The position numbers and the translations under genes were made by a program. Under the pieces are notes generated by a model. That model was given only the letters and a program-made list of their open reading frames with translations, ran no database searches and had not been told where the DNA came from. A DNA stretch of 48,305 bases from an uncultured Clostridia bacterium (GTDB lineage: Bacteria > Bacillota > Clostridia > Christensenellales > DTU072): assembly GCA_944349735.1 (NCBI GenBank), contig CALVNM010000007.1, positions 1 through 48,305 on the forward strand, in the 5' to 3' direction. Below are positions 42,062 to 48,305 of the stretch, piece by piece; position 1 is the stretch's first letter, and each line of letters begins with the position of its first letter.

Positions 42062-42537
42062 ACGGAAGGGCAGTAAAATAAAACGCCTTCGCCGTAGACG
42101 GCGAGGCAATAACCGTCTAACCAATCGAAGACCCGAGCGCTTACGTTCGGGTTTTTCAATGCTTCGGGAAGGGGAATGCCGCTCGCTTTCGCATACGCTT
42201 CGGCGGAGCAGAAATATTCAAAAAATTCTTTTAAATTATTTGTTTTTACGCCGAAACGCTCGGAAATCTTCATAAGTTCCGCGTCGTCGCGGAGCTTTTC
42301 GATATCGATACCGCAGGGCTTGTCGGAGAGCGCTACGGCGTTGAATTCGCCGGAGTCGGAGGCGCTGACGAATACTTTACGAGTAGTGCCTTCGAGCAAC
42401 GGGGCGCCGCTTGCGGCGTGAGAGTAACTTACGCGCGCGGAGCCGTAACCGTGTATATCCGCATAAACTCCGTACAAAGCCGTAGCCGTATCCGCAAGAG
42501 TATATTTTTTATTATCCGAAATAGAAATCAAAATCAT
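42046..42537 (-). CDS. 4'-phosphopantetheinyl transferase superfamily protein, divergent
   Basis: A 163-residue protein resembling Sfp-type enzymes, which load phosphopantetheine from CoA onto carrier proteins. The Mg2+-binding pair is present in PCGIDIEKLRD. The second motif, normally W-x-x-K-E-A-x-x-K, reads YFCSAEAYAKASG, so the glutamate is kept but the lysine is alanine. The N-terminal substrate motif is weak (SYSHAASG). The protein is shorter than typical Sfp (about 225) and resembles the short AcpS-like variants. It begins inside the end of cimA (26-base overlap) in the ilvB-ilvN-cimA operon. No carrier protein or synthase is nearby. The family call is fairly safe, activity is not. Confidence 0.7.
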   Translation of the reverse strand: MILISISDNKKYTLADTATALYGVYADIHGYGSARVSYSHAASGAPLLEGTTRKVFVSASDSGEFNAVALSDKPCGIDIEKLRDDAELMKISERFGVKTNNLKEFFEYFCSAEAYAKASGIPLPEALKNPNVSARVFDWLDGYCLAVYGEGVLFYCPSVQFLP

Positions 42538-44065
42538 CGCTCAATGCAAAATGGTAGGAGTCGGCAAGAGCGTCGAAACTGGCGCGTATGATGTCCTCGG
42601 AAACTCCGACCGTCTTCCATATATGCCTGCCGTCGGTAGTGGTGATGAGAACGCGGACGGCGGCGCCCGTAGCCGATTTAGGGTTGATTACCCTGACCTT
42701 ATAGTCGATAAGGCTCACTTTGTCTATCGAAGGGAAGAAATTGAGCATACATTCCCTCATTGCCTTGTCGAGCGCGTGAACGGGTCCCAAACCTTTGGCG
42801 GAAGCGGAGCGCGTCACGTCGCCTACGCGGATAGTCGTCGTTGCCGTACATTCGGGCTCGTCGGAAGTGTTGGTCACGGAATATCCCACAGGTTCGAAAC
42901 GTGTGACGTCCCGATCGAGTATTTTACCCGCAAGTATCACGAAGCTCGCTTCCGCGGCTTCGTAGGTATATCCTTCGTCCTCGCGCTCTTTAAGCGCGCG
43001 CGCGATGCGCTTGAGTCCTTCGCCGTCCTCGGCTATATCAGGAAAAAAGGGCTTCAGTTTGGCGATAAGAAGGTGTCTGCCCGCTTCTTTGGAGAGAAGC
43101 AGTTGCCTTATGTTGCCGACGGAAGCGGGATCCACGTGCTCGAAACTTCCTCCCGCCTTCAACATTCCGTCTGCGTGCAGTCCCGCTTTATGCGCAAAAG
43201 CTCCCGCGCCTACGTACGGGAAGGAATCGGGTATGGTGATATTGGTTATCTCCGCCACCGTGCGGGCGATGGGGGTAAGCAGTTTGAGGTCGATGCCTTC
43301 CGCGTAGCCTTCGAAAACGAGCAGGGGAAGCAACGTCGAAAGATTTGCGTTGCCGCAACGCTCGCCTATCCCGAGCAGGGTGCCCTGAACGTGCGAAGCG
43401 CCCGCCTTAACGGCGGCGAGAGTGGAGGCTACGGCGAGCCCGTTGTCGTTATGACAGTGTATTCCGACGCGCACGTTCGGGAAACGCTTGACGACGGCTG
43501 CGGTAACGTCTTTCACGTCGTCCGGAAGCGCGCCGCCGTTGGTGTCGCACAGCGTAATGACCTTCGCGCCGCCGCGTACCGCGGCGGTAAGAGCTTCTAT
43601 CGCGTATTCCGCGTCGTAGCGGTATCCGTCGAAAAAGTGCTCGGCGTCGAATATTACCGTTTTGTCATTTTTTGTAGCATAAGTTACGGATTGTTCTATT
43701 ATGCGCAGATTTTCGTCGAGGTCTGTCTTAAGGACGTCGCGCACCTGCAAAGCGTGAGCCTTACCTACTATGGTAAGCGTGGAGGCGGGGCAGTTTACGA
43801 GCGTACGAAGGTTCTCGTCCTTATCGGGCTCGAGTCCTTTCTTGCAGGTCATACCGAACGCTACCGGAACGGAGCGGGAGGAGGGTAATTCGAGACGGGC
43901 GAGCTTGTCCGCCGCGGGATCGAAGCCGGGCGCGCCGAATTCTACGTAATGCACGCCGAGCCTGTCGAGCGCCGCCATGACGTCGAGCTTATCGACTGAA
44001 GAATAACTTACCTGTCTGTGTTGCGCTCCGTCGCGCAACGTTGTGTCGAGAATTTCGACTTTCAT
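42512..44065 (-). CDS. cimA: Citramalate synthase
   Basis: Condenses pyruvate with acetyl-CoA to (R)-citramalate, the threonine-independent entry into isoleucine synthesis. 517 residues. The DRE-TIM barrel start is EILDTTLRDGAQ; the metal-binding histidines lie in GIHCHNDNGLAVA, and GERCGNANL and FAHKAGLHADGML are typical of CimA. A C-terminal LeuA dimer/regulatory domain (about 385-515) is present. After DGAQ the usual GEGISFS reads HRQVSYS. It follows ilvN with four bases between, in the same transcript. Homocitrate or isopropylmalate synthase is the main alternative; FAHKAGLHADG and the length favour CimA. Confidence 0.88.
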   Translation of the reverse strand: MKVEILDTTLRDGAQHRQVSYSSVDKLDVMAALDRLGVHYVEFGAPGFDPAADKLARLELPSSRSVPVAFGMTCKKGLEPDKDENLRTLVNCPASTLTIVGKAHALQVRDVLKTDLDENLRIIEQSVTYATKNDKTVIFDAEHFFDGYRYDAEYAIEALTAAVRGGAKVITLCDTNGGALPDDVKDVTAAVVKRFPNVRVGIHCHNDNGLAVASTLAAVKAGASHVQGTLLGIGERCGNANLSTLLPLLVFEGYAEGIDLKLLTPIARTVAEITNITIPDSFPYVGAGAFAHKAGLHADGMLKAGGSFEHVDPASVGNIRQLLLSKEAGRHLLIAKLKPFFPDIAEDGEGLKRIARALKEREDEGYTYEAAEASFVILAGKILDRDVTRFEPVGYSVTNTSDEPECTATTTIRVGDVTRSASAKGLGPVHALDKAMRECMLNFFPSIDKVSLIDYKVRVINPKSATGAAVRVLITTTDGRHIWKTVGVSEDIIRASFDALADSYHFALSDDFDFYFG

Positions 44066-44069
44066 CCGC

Positions 44070-44576
44070 TCAGCCCTCTCTGAGACAGCCGCTTCCGCGC
44101 TGGAGAGCGGAGGATCCGCTCCTTGCCATTTCTATTATACCGTAGGGGCGGAGCATGTCGATGAAGCTGTCCAGTTTATCCGCTTTTCCGGTGAGCTCGA
44201 GAGTCATACTCGAGGAAGTGATATCTACGGTTTTAGCCTTGTAAATGGTATTGAGGTCGGCTATCTCCGGTATCTGCGTTTTGTCGCAACGGATTTTTAT
44301 AAGCAGAAGCTCGCGCAACACGCTGTCCGAAGTGCCGAGTTCGACGAGCCTGACGACTTCGGCTTGTTTGGCGAGCTGCGCCTGTATCTGTTTGAAAGTC
44401 CTCTCGTCGGCCTGAAGCTCGATCGTCATGCGCGAATACCGCGCGTCTTCGGTGGCGCATACCGACAGGGAGTCTATGTTGTAACCTCTGCGGGCGATAA
44501 GCCCCGAGATACGACTGAGTACGCCCGCCACGTTTTCGACGAGCATGGATAAATAATGTTTGTCCTGTCCTGCCAT
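44070..44576 (-). CDS. ilvN: Acetolactate synthase small (regulatory) subunit
   Basis: Regulatory subunit that confers valine feedback control on acetolactate synthase. 168 residues: an N-terminal ACT domain with YLSMLVENVAGVLSRISGLIARRGYNI-type sequence (given here in part) and a C-terminal ALS_ss_C domain ending GIIEMARSGSSAL. The RGYNIDSLSV string is typical of the ligand-binding ACT loop. GGAGG lies before the ATG on the minus strand. Between ilvB (49 bases upstream) and cimA. Confidence 0.94.
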   Translation of the reverse strand: MAGQDKHYLSMLVENVAGVLSRISGLIARRGYNIDSLSVCATEDARYSRMTIELQADERTFKQIQAQLAKQAEVVRLVELGTSDSVLRELLLIKIRCDKTQIPEIADLNTIYKAKTVDITSSSMTLELTGKADKLDSFIDMLRPYGIIEMARSGSSALQRGSGCLREG

Positions 44577-44625
44577 ATTGTTACCTCCCGATCATTTCCT
44601 TTTCGGCGTGATCTACGCCGTAGGT

Positions 44626-46149
44626 TCAGCCTCTTATTTTAACGTCGTATACACGTACGCCCGTTTCCTTCGAGTCGAGCAGGGCGGTTATGTTCTTGAC
44701 GGAAGCGCGTTTTCCTTTCGCTCCGAATGCGCGCGCGAGCAGCGCGTAATTTACGTTAGGCGTGTGCGTAACTTCCTCACCGCAGCCGTCTGCGCGGCGG
44801 CGTTCGAGGTTTTTAATCATTCCGAGCTCGCGGTTGTTGGCTATCACGATACTCATGTCGAGTCCCGCTTCGACAGCCGTGGCAAGCTCGTTCATATTCA
44901 TGTTGAACGAGCCGTCGCCCGTAAACAGTATACCGCGCTTTCCGCTCGCCTTCATCGCGCCTATAAGCGCGGGAAGTCCGAATCCCATAGTGCCGAGTCC
45001 GAGACTGGAGATTATCTCGCGATAAGTTTTTCCTTTCAGCGCCTGAAGCATTGCTATTTGATGATTGCCTACGTCTGTTGCGATAAGCGTATCGTCGAGA
45101 TCAGCGCTCGCCACGGCTTCGGCAAGGCGAACGACGGAATTTTGCGCGCGCGGCTTCGTTACGGGAGCGTACCAGGCTTCCTCTCTTTCCGCGCATAGCG
45201 CGGTAACCGCGGGCACGACGTCCGCTATACGCGCGCATATCGCGCAGTCCGCGGGTACTATCTTGTCGAGTTCCGCGTTGTCCACGTCGATATGAATATA
45301 TTTGCGTTTATTGGGCTTTGAGTGCATTTTATCCGAGAAACGGGTACCCAAAGCAAGAATAACGTCGGCGGAGGCATACAGTCTGTTATAAGCTCGCGGC
45401 GCGCAGCTTCCAACGGGACCGATTACGCGCTCGGAGTCGGTCGTGCCTATTCCGCGCAGCGTGGTGAATACGGGCGCTTTGAGCTTATGGGCAAGCGCCG
45501 CTACCGCTTCCGACGCTCCTGCGGCGCCGCCGCCTACGAGTATAGCGGGCTTGGAAGCGCCGTTCAGTATATCCGCCGCCGCGGCTATGTCTGCGGCTTT
45601 CGCCTTTGGCGAGCCGTAAGAGGGCAACGGAAGTCCTTTGTACTCCGTTTTCGCGAGCAGCACGTCGTAGGGAATGTCTATGAGCACGGGCGCCGTTCTC
45701 CCGGAAACGGCGAGAGCGTACGCCTTCTTTATTTCGCTTTCGAGTTCGTCGGGATTCTTGACTATGTGCGCGTATTTCGTCACGGGAGTGACTATTCCCG
45801 TGATGTCCACTTCCTGAAAAGAATCCTTACCGAGTTTATATGTGGGCACGTTTGCCGTTATCGCGAGAAGGGGAACGGAATCCATGTAAGCGGTGGCTAT
45901 CCCCGTCACGAGGTTGGTGGCTCCCGGACCGGAGGTGGAGAGCACGGCGGCGAGCTTACCCGAAGCGCGGTAATATCCGTCAGCTTCGTGTGCGCCGCAA
46001 ACCTCGCTCGTCGGTACGACGAGTGAGAGGGCGCTCCGTTCGATAACCTCGAATAAGGGCATGGCGTAATTGCCGGTATATCCGAATACCGTATTTATCC
46101 CCAGTTCTTCGAGTGTCTTTACGACGGTTTGCGCTCCGCTCAGTTTCAT
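44626..46149 (-). CDS. ilvB: Acetolactate synthase large subunit, slightly divergent
   Basis: TPP enzyme that makes 2-acetolactate or 2-aceto-2-hydroxybutyrate for valine, leucine and isoleucine. 507 residues, somewhat below the usual 550-590. The N-terminal TPP-pyrimidine domain has SGPGATNLVTGIATAYMDS; the C-terminal domain has GDGSFNMNMNELATAV and IANNRELGM for TPP/Mg. The catalytic glutamate is E49, but the usual RHEQGA reads TSEVCGA, and FGYPGG reads FGYTGN. The ATG at 46149 follows AGAGGAAAT; the longer frame upstream covers the promoter. The neighbouring ilvN supports the assignment, but another TPP enzyme of this family is possible. Confidence 0.85.
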   Translation of the reverse strand: MKLSGAQTVVKTLEELGINTVFGYTGNYAMPLFEVIERSALSLVVPTSEVCGAHEADGYYRASGKLAAVLSTSGPGATNLVTGIATAYMDSVPLLAITANVPTYKLGKDSFQEVDITGIVTPVTKYAHIVKNPDELESEIKKAYALAVSGRTAPVLIDIPYDVLLAKTEYKGLPLPSYGSPKAKAADIAAAADILNGASKPAILVGGGAAGASEAVAALAHKLKAPVFTTLRGIGTTDSERVIGPVGSCAPRAYNRLYASADVILALGTRFSDKMHSKPNKRKYIHIDVDNAELDKIVPADCAICARIADVVPAVTALCAEREEAWYAPVTKPRAQNSVVRLAEAVASADLDDTLIATDVGNHQIAMLQALKGKTYREIISSLGLGTMGFGLPALIGAMKASGKRGILFTGDGSFNMNMNELATAVEAGLDMSIVIANNRELGMIKNLERRRADGCGEEVTHTPNVNYALLARAFGAKGKRASVKNITALLDSKETGVRVYDVKIRG

Positions 46150-46198
46150 ATTTCCTCTTTTCCGCTCCGCGTTTTCCGCTTGTCGGCGAATATTTGAT

Positions 46199-46228
46199 AT
46201 TATATCACACGCGCCCGGCATAAATCAA
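46199..46228 (-). promoter_or_regulatory. Promoter of the ilvB-ilvN-cimA operon
   Basis: On the minus strand TTGATT (46228-46223), 18 bases, TATAAT (46204-46199), with extended -10 TGA. The start near 46192 leaves a 43-base leader, too short for a T-box or peptide attenuator. Confidence 0.7.
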
Positions 46229-46338
46229 CAAAATCCGCCTCTCGCGCATTATAATCGCGCGTTTCGCGGTAAAGAAAATTTTTTGCCGTGAAATGCGTGC
46301 GGAAAGCGTTATACAGCATAAATTCATTATGAAATCTC

Positions 46339-46367
46339 TTGTCTTTCACTTTAATGTAATATATAAT
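46339..46367 (+). promoter_or_regulatory. Promoter of the 46434 lipoprotein gene
   Basis: TTGTCT (46339-46344), 17 bases, perfect TATAAT (46362-46367) in an AT-rich stretch. Start near 46374; leader of about 60 bases with a GCGCGGCGC-rich segment. Confidence 0.7.
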
Positions 46368-46433
46368 ATTATGGTATGCGCGGCGCATACTGTAATTATG
46401 GCGCGTATCAGAGTACCTAAGACGGAGAACGAA

Positions 46434-48194
46434 ATGAAAAAACTGACCGTTTTGATTTTACTTATCGCGGTAATCGCCGTGTGTTGCGGACTTCTCGTCG
46501 CCTGTAAGGACGACGAAACGAGCGATCCCGTAGCCGGTTCTTACAAGGTGAAAGTGCCTTCCGTGACGGCGCCAATAGGTTTGCCGGACTACGCGCTTAC
46601 AATAGAGTGGCTCGATTCCGACGGCAATCCCACCGAATTCATAGCCAACCGTCCCACGGTGATAGTATTCCCCGGGGTGGGTGACTACGACGATAAATTC
46701 ACCACCAACCTCGACCCCGACGTGTATTCGACGGCGGGTGTTTTAAGTTCGTCCGCTTCTAATTTTCATTTGAAGCTCAGCTATTATTGGACGAGGAATT
46801 TCTTTAATATCGGCGTGTTCCATTACGAAAATTTCGCCGACGACACTTACGCCAACGTAAACGCAAAGATTTATTCCGCTTCGAGAATGACCTATATCAA
46901 ATCGGACGGCAGCAGCGTCACTGCGGCGCCTTCTTTCAATCTTACCGAAGCCTTCGTTTCCGCCTGGCTCAAAGTCAATTCCTCATCCCTCATAGGCTCC
47001 ACCGACAAAAAAATGATGGAGATTCGTTTCACCGGCGTGAACGTGGGGGCGAATTTAGCGCTTTCGTGCGCCGATTATCTCGAGGAAATGTATAACGCGG
47101 GGCTTATCGGTTCAGAGTACATTCCCAACAGGGTGGACATACTCAATCCTTATTTTTCGAACGTAGGCGATTCCGTGGTGGTGGACTACAGGGAGCAAAC
47201 GACGCTCGGCTCGGCGCTCACCTATAATTCCACGATAGTGGAAAAGCTCGCAGGTTACGGCGTGGTAATGGATATGGTGGAGTCCGACGAGTATTTCTAT
47301 TCGAGCTACGGCGAAAACTACACCGGTATCGAAGAACAGACCGACGGAGTGGTGTGGTCGGAAGAAGGGGATTCGGGCGCATATCTCAGAATCAAGCGCA
47401 ACGTGGCATATCTCGAATTCAGGGAGAGTTTTTCGTCCAAGTATCCGACGACGTACGTTTCCGAAGCGTATGCGGCGGATACCGCGGTGCTGCACTGGTT
47501 CCTGTATACTGTGAACGGCTCCGATTATACGAGCATCGGCGCTCAGACTTACACCGATCAAAGACCCGTTTTGGACGGTTACAATATGACGGGCGTCGCC
47601 GCGTCCACTTCCGTTAAGTACGGCGTTTCGGCGTGGACTCCCACGGTGTATTTGAGAGCGATGCGCGGCGTGACTTACGAAATGAAACGCTATAATTCTT
47701 CCTCATCGGCTACGTCGAAGTTCTCCGATTACACGATGACGGGCTTCCAGGCGGAATCCTATCAAGTCTCCGACCTTACGATGGAAAAAATGTATTCCGT
47801 ATGCGGCTACATTTACGTTTCCGACGACGAGAATTCGCCTTTCGTGGATCTGAGAAGGGACCATCTCCTAAGCGGAGTTACAGTGACTCTCGTGGCGAAA
47901 GAAAGCAACGGTGACGGTCCTACCCGCAATTTCACCGTGACGACTTCTTCGGACGGCTTCTATATGTGCAACATAGGAAGGGAAAATCTCGGTTATACCG
48001 TGGCGGTCAGCGTGGAGAAACCTTCCAACCGTTACGCCACGCTTACGACGACGAACGACAACACGAGCAATTATCTGAACGTAACGCGCAATTCGATACT
48101 CACGGATTCGGGCGCTTCGGTGACGATGAACTCTACCGACAATACCAATTTCTTCGTCGCTATATATAACGGCGGATTGCTGAGGCTGTTCTGA
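46434..48194 (+). CDS. Lipoprotein with serine-less lipase-like domain and C-terminal Cna-B-like domain
   Basis: A 586-residue surface lipoprotein: lipobox LVAC with cysteine 24. Residues about 45-330 look like an alpha/beta-hydrolase of the lipase type: PTVIVFPGVGDYDD early, then a strand and nucleophile-elbow segment IRFTGVNVGANLALSCADYL, followed by VDILNPYFSNVG. In active lipases the elbow is G-H-S-x-G; here it is G-V-N-V-G, so the nucleophile serine is asparagine. Residues about 490-570 form a carboxypeptidase-regulatory/Cna-B-like beta-sandwich starting VCGYIYVSDDEN. GGAG precedes the ATG. Transcription starts from its own promoter. A binding or structural role is likelier than catalysis; this is inference. 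Confidence 0.75.
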   Translation: MKKLTVLILLIAVIAVCCGLLVACKDDETSDPVAGSYKVKVPSVTAPIGLPDYALTIEWLDSDGNPTEFIANRPTVIVFPGVGDYDDKFTTNLDPDVYSTAGVLSSSASNFHLKLSYYWTRNFFNIGVFHYENFADDTYANVNAKIYSASRMTYIKSDGSSVTAAPSFNLTEAFVSAWLKVNSSSLIGSTDKKMMEIRFTGVNVGANLALSCADYLEEMYNAGLIGSEYIPNRVDILNPYFSNVGDSVVVDYREQTTLGSALTYNSTIVEKLAGYGVVMDMVESDEYFYSSYGENYTGIEEQTDGVVWSEEGDSGAYLRIKRNVAYLEFRESFSSKYPTTYVSEAYAADTAVLHWFLYTVNGSDYTSIGAQTYTDQRPVLDGYNMTGVAASTSVKYGVSAWTPTVYLRAMRGVTYEMKRYNSSSSATSKFSDYTMTGFQAESYQVSDLTMEKMYSVCGYIYVSDDENSPFVDLRRDHLLSGVTVTLVAKESNGDGPTRNFTVTTSSDGFYMCNIGRENLGYTVAVSVEKPSNRYATLTTTNDNTSNYLNVTRNSILTDSGASVTMNSTDNTNFFVAIYNGGLLRLF

Positions 48195-48221
48195 GAGTTG
48201 AAGCGAGTTAAAAATTGGGTA

Positions 48222-48250
48222 TTGCAATTATCCCGCACCGGTGCTATAAT
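48222..48250 (+). promoter_or_regulatory. Promoter at window end with palindromic core
   Basis: TTGCAA (48222-48227), 17 bases, perfect TATAAT (48245-48250). The perfect palindrome GCACCGGTGC (48235-48244) fills the end of the spacer and touches the -10 element. The controlled gene lies beyond the window. Confidence 0.75.
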
Positions 48251-48268
48251 ATAGACACTGGGATATGC

Positions 48269-48297
48269 GTTAGGTTAAGAAGATTTTTAACCCTAAC
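48269..48297 (+). other. Leader hairpin downstream of the last promoter
   Basis: GTTAGGTTAA (48269-48278) pairs with TTAACCCTAAC (48287-48297) with a single bulged base, about 12 bases into the predicted transcript. No T tract follows within the window; the element may be a 5'-stabilising hairpin or part of a larger leader RNA. Confidence 0.45.
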
Positions 48298-48305
48298 AAC
48301 TAAAA

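Noticed and set aside
42551..43888. A 445-codon plus-strand frame opposite cimA
   Set aside because: Shadow of the cimA reading frame; no translation signals and no recognisable protein features.
46150..46433. T-box or peptide attenuator before ilvB
   Set aside because: The predicted leader is only about 43 bases, with no T-box sequence, specifier hairpin or run of branched-chain codons.

Overview
The window reads as a chromosome segment of an anaerobic Gram-positive bacterium of the Clostridia (Bacillota), with roughly balanced base composition and a high content of CG-rich words. The evidence is the clostridial-order Rnf complex (C-D-G-E-A-B), a V-type ATPase in the order known from Enterococcus hirae (F-I-K-E-C-G-A-B-D), a ferredoxin-linked 2-oxoacid oxidoreductase, NADP-type glutamate dehydrogenase, a tetrahydrofolate riboswitch in front of folT, and an rplU-prp-rpmA cluster with the N-terminally extended L27 typical of Bacillota. 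Species cannot be named from the sequence alone. No insertion sequences, phage genes, CRISPR arrays, rRNA or tRNA genes were seen. Genes are dense and most spacers are under 300 bases.

Layout. 1-4055: the tail of an unidentified gene; a promoter, THF riboswitch and folate transporter gene folT; then, on the minus strand, a SpoVB/MurJ-like flippase and gdhA. 4225-9338: one very large lipoprotein gene (1653 aa) with its own promoter and terminator, carrying repeated jelly-roll modules and a C-terminal membrane anchor. 9385-14585: the rnf operon. 14611-17981: tspO (minus), then a promoter firing directly at the start codon of a lipoprotein gene that is coupled to a Sua5-type tRNA-modification gene. 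18043-28827: rpiB, nine V-ATPase genes and a leucine-rich-repeat lipoprotein. 28879-33086: manA, a ROK sugar kinase and a six-hairpin glycosidase-like protein. 33134-35706: rplU, prp, rpmA, an OGG1-type glycosylase and a NYN-domain nuclease. 35849-40413: the kor operon, then nfeD, floA and a small unknown protein. 40422-42061: a repeat-rich regulatory region and malQ. 42046-46228: minus-strand operon ilvB-ilvN-cimA-phosphopantetheinyl transferase homologue. 46339-48305: a lipoprotein with a lipase-like domain that lacks its serine, and a promoter with a palindromic core at the window edge.

How it fits together. The 2-oxoacid oxidoreductase and other fermentative reactions reduce ferredoxin. 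Rnf oxidises ferredoxin with NAD+ and exports ions. The V-ATPase exchanges the same gradient with ATP, and its K subunit keeps the residues that bind Na+ in E. hirae. Glutamate dehydrogenase, IlvBN and citramalate synthase connect this to amino-acid metabolism, and MalQ, ManA, the ROK kinase and RpiB to sugar metabolism. The four large lipoproteins and FloA/NfeD point to a busy cell surface. The least explained items are the doubly anchored giant lipoprotein, the pseudo-lipase lipoprotein, start codons sitting at predicted transcription starts (rnfC and the 15176 lipoprotein), short palindromes inside core promoters, a spaced GGATA array before malQ, and an inverted repeat plus promoter-like sequence inside the glycosylase gene.
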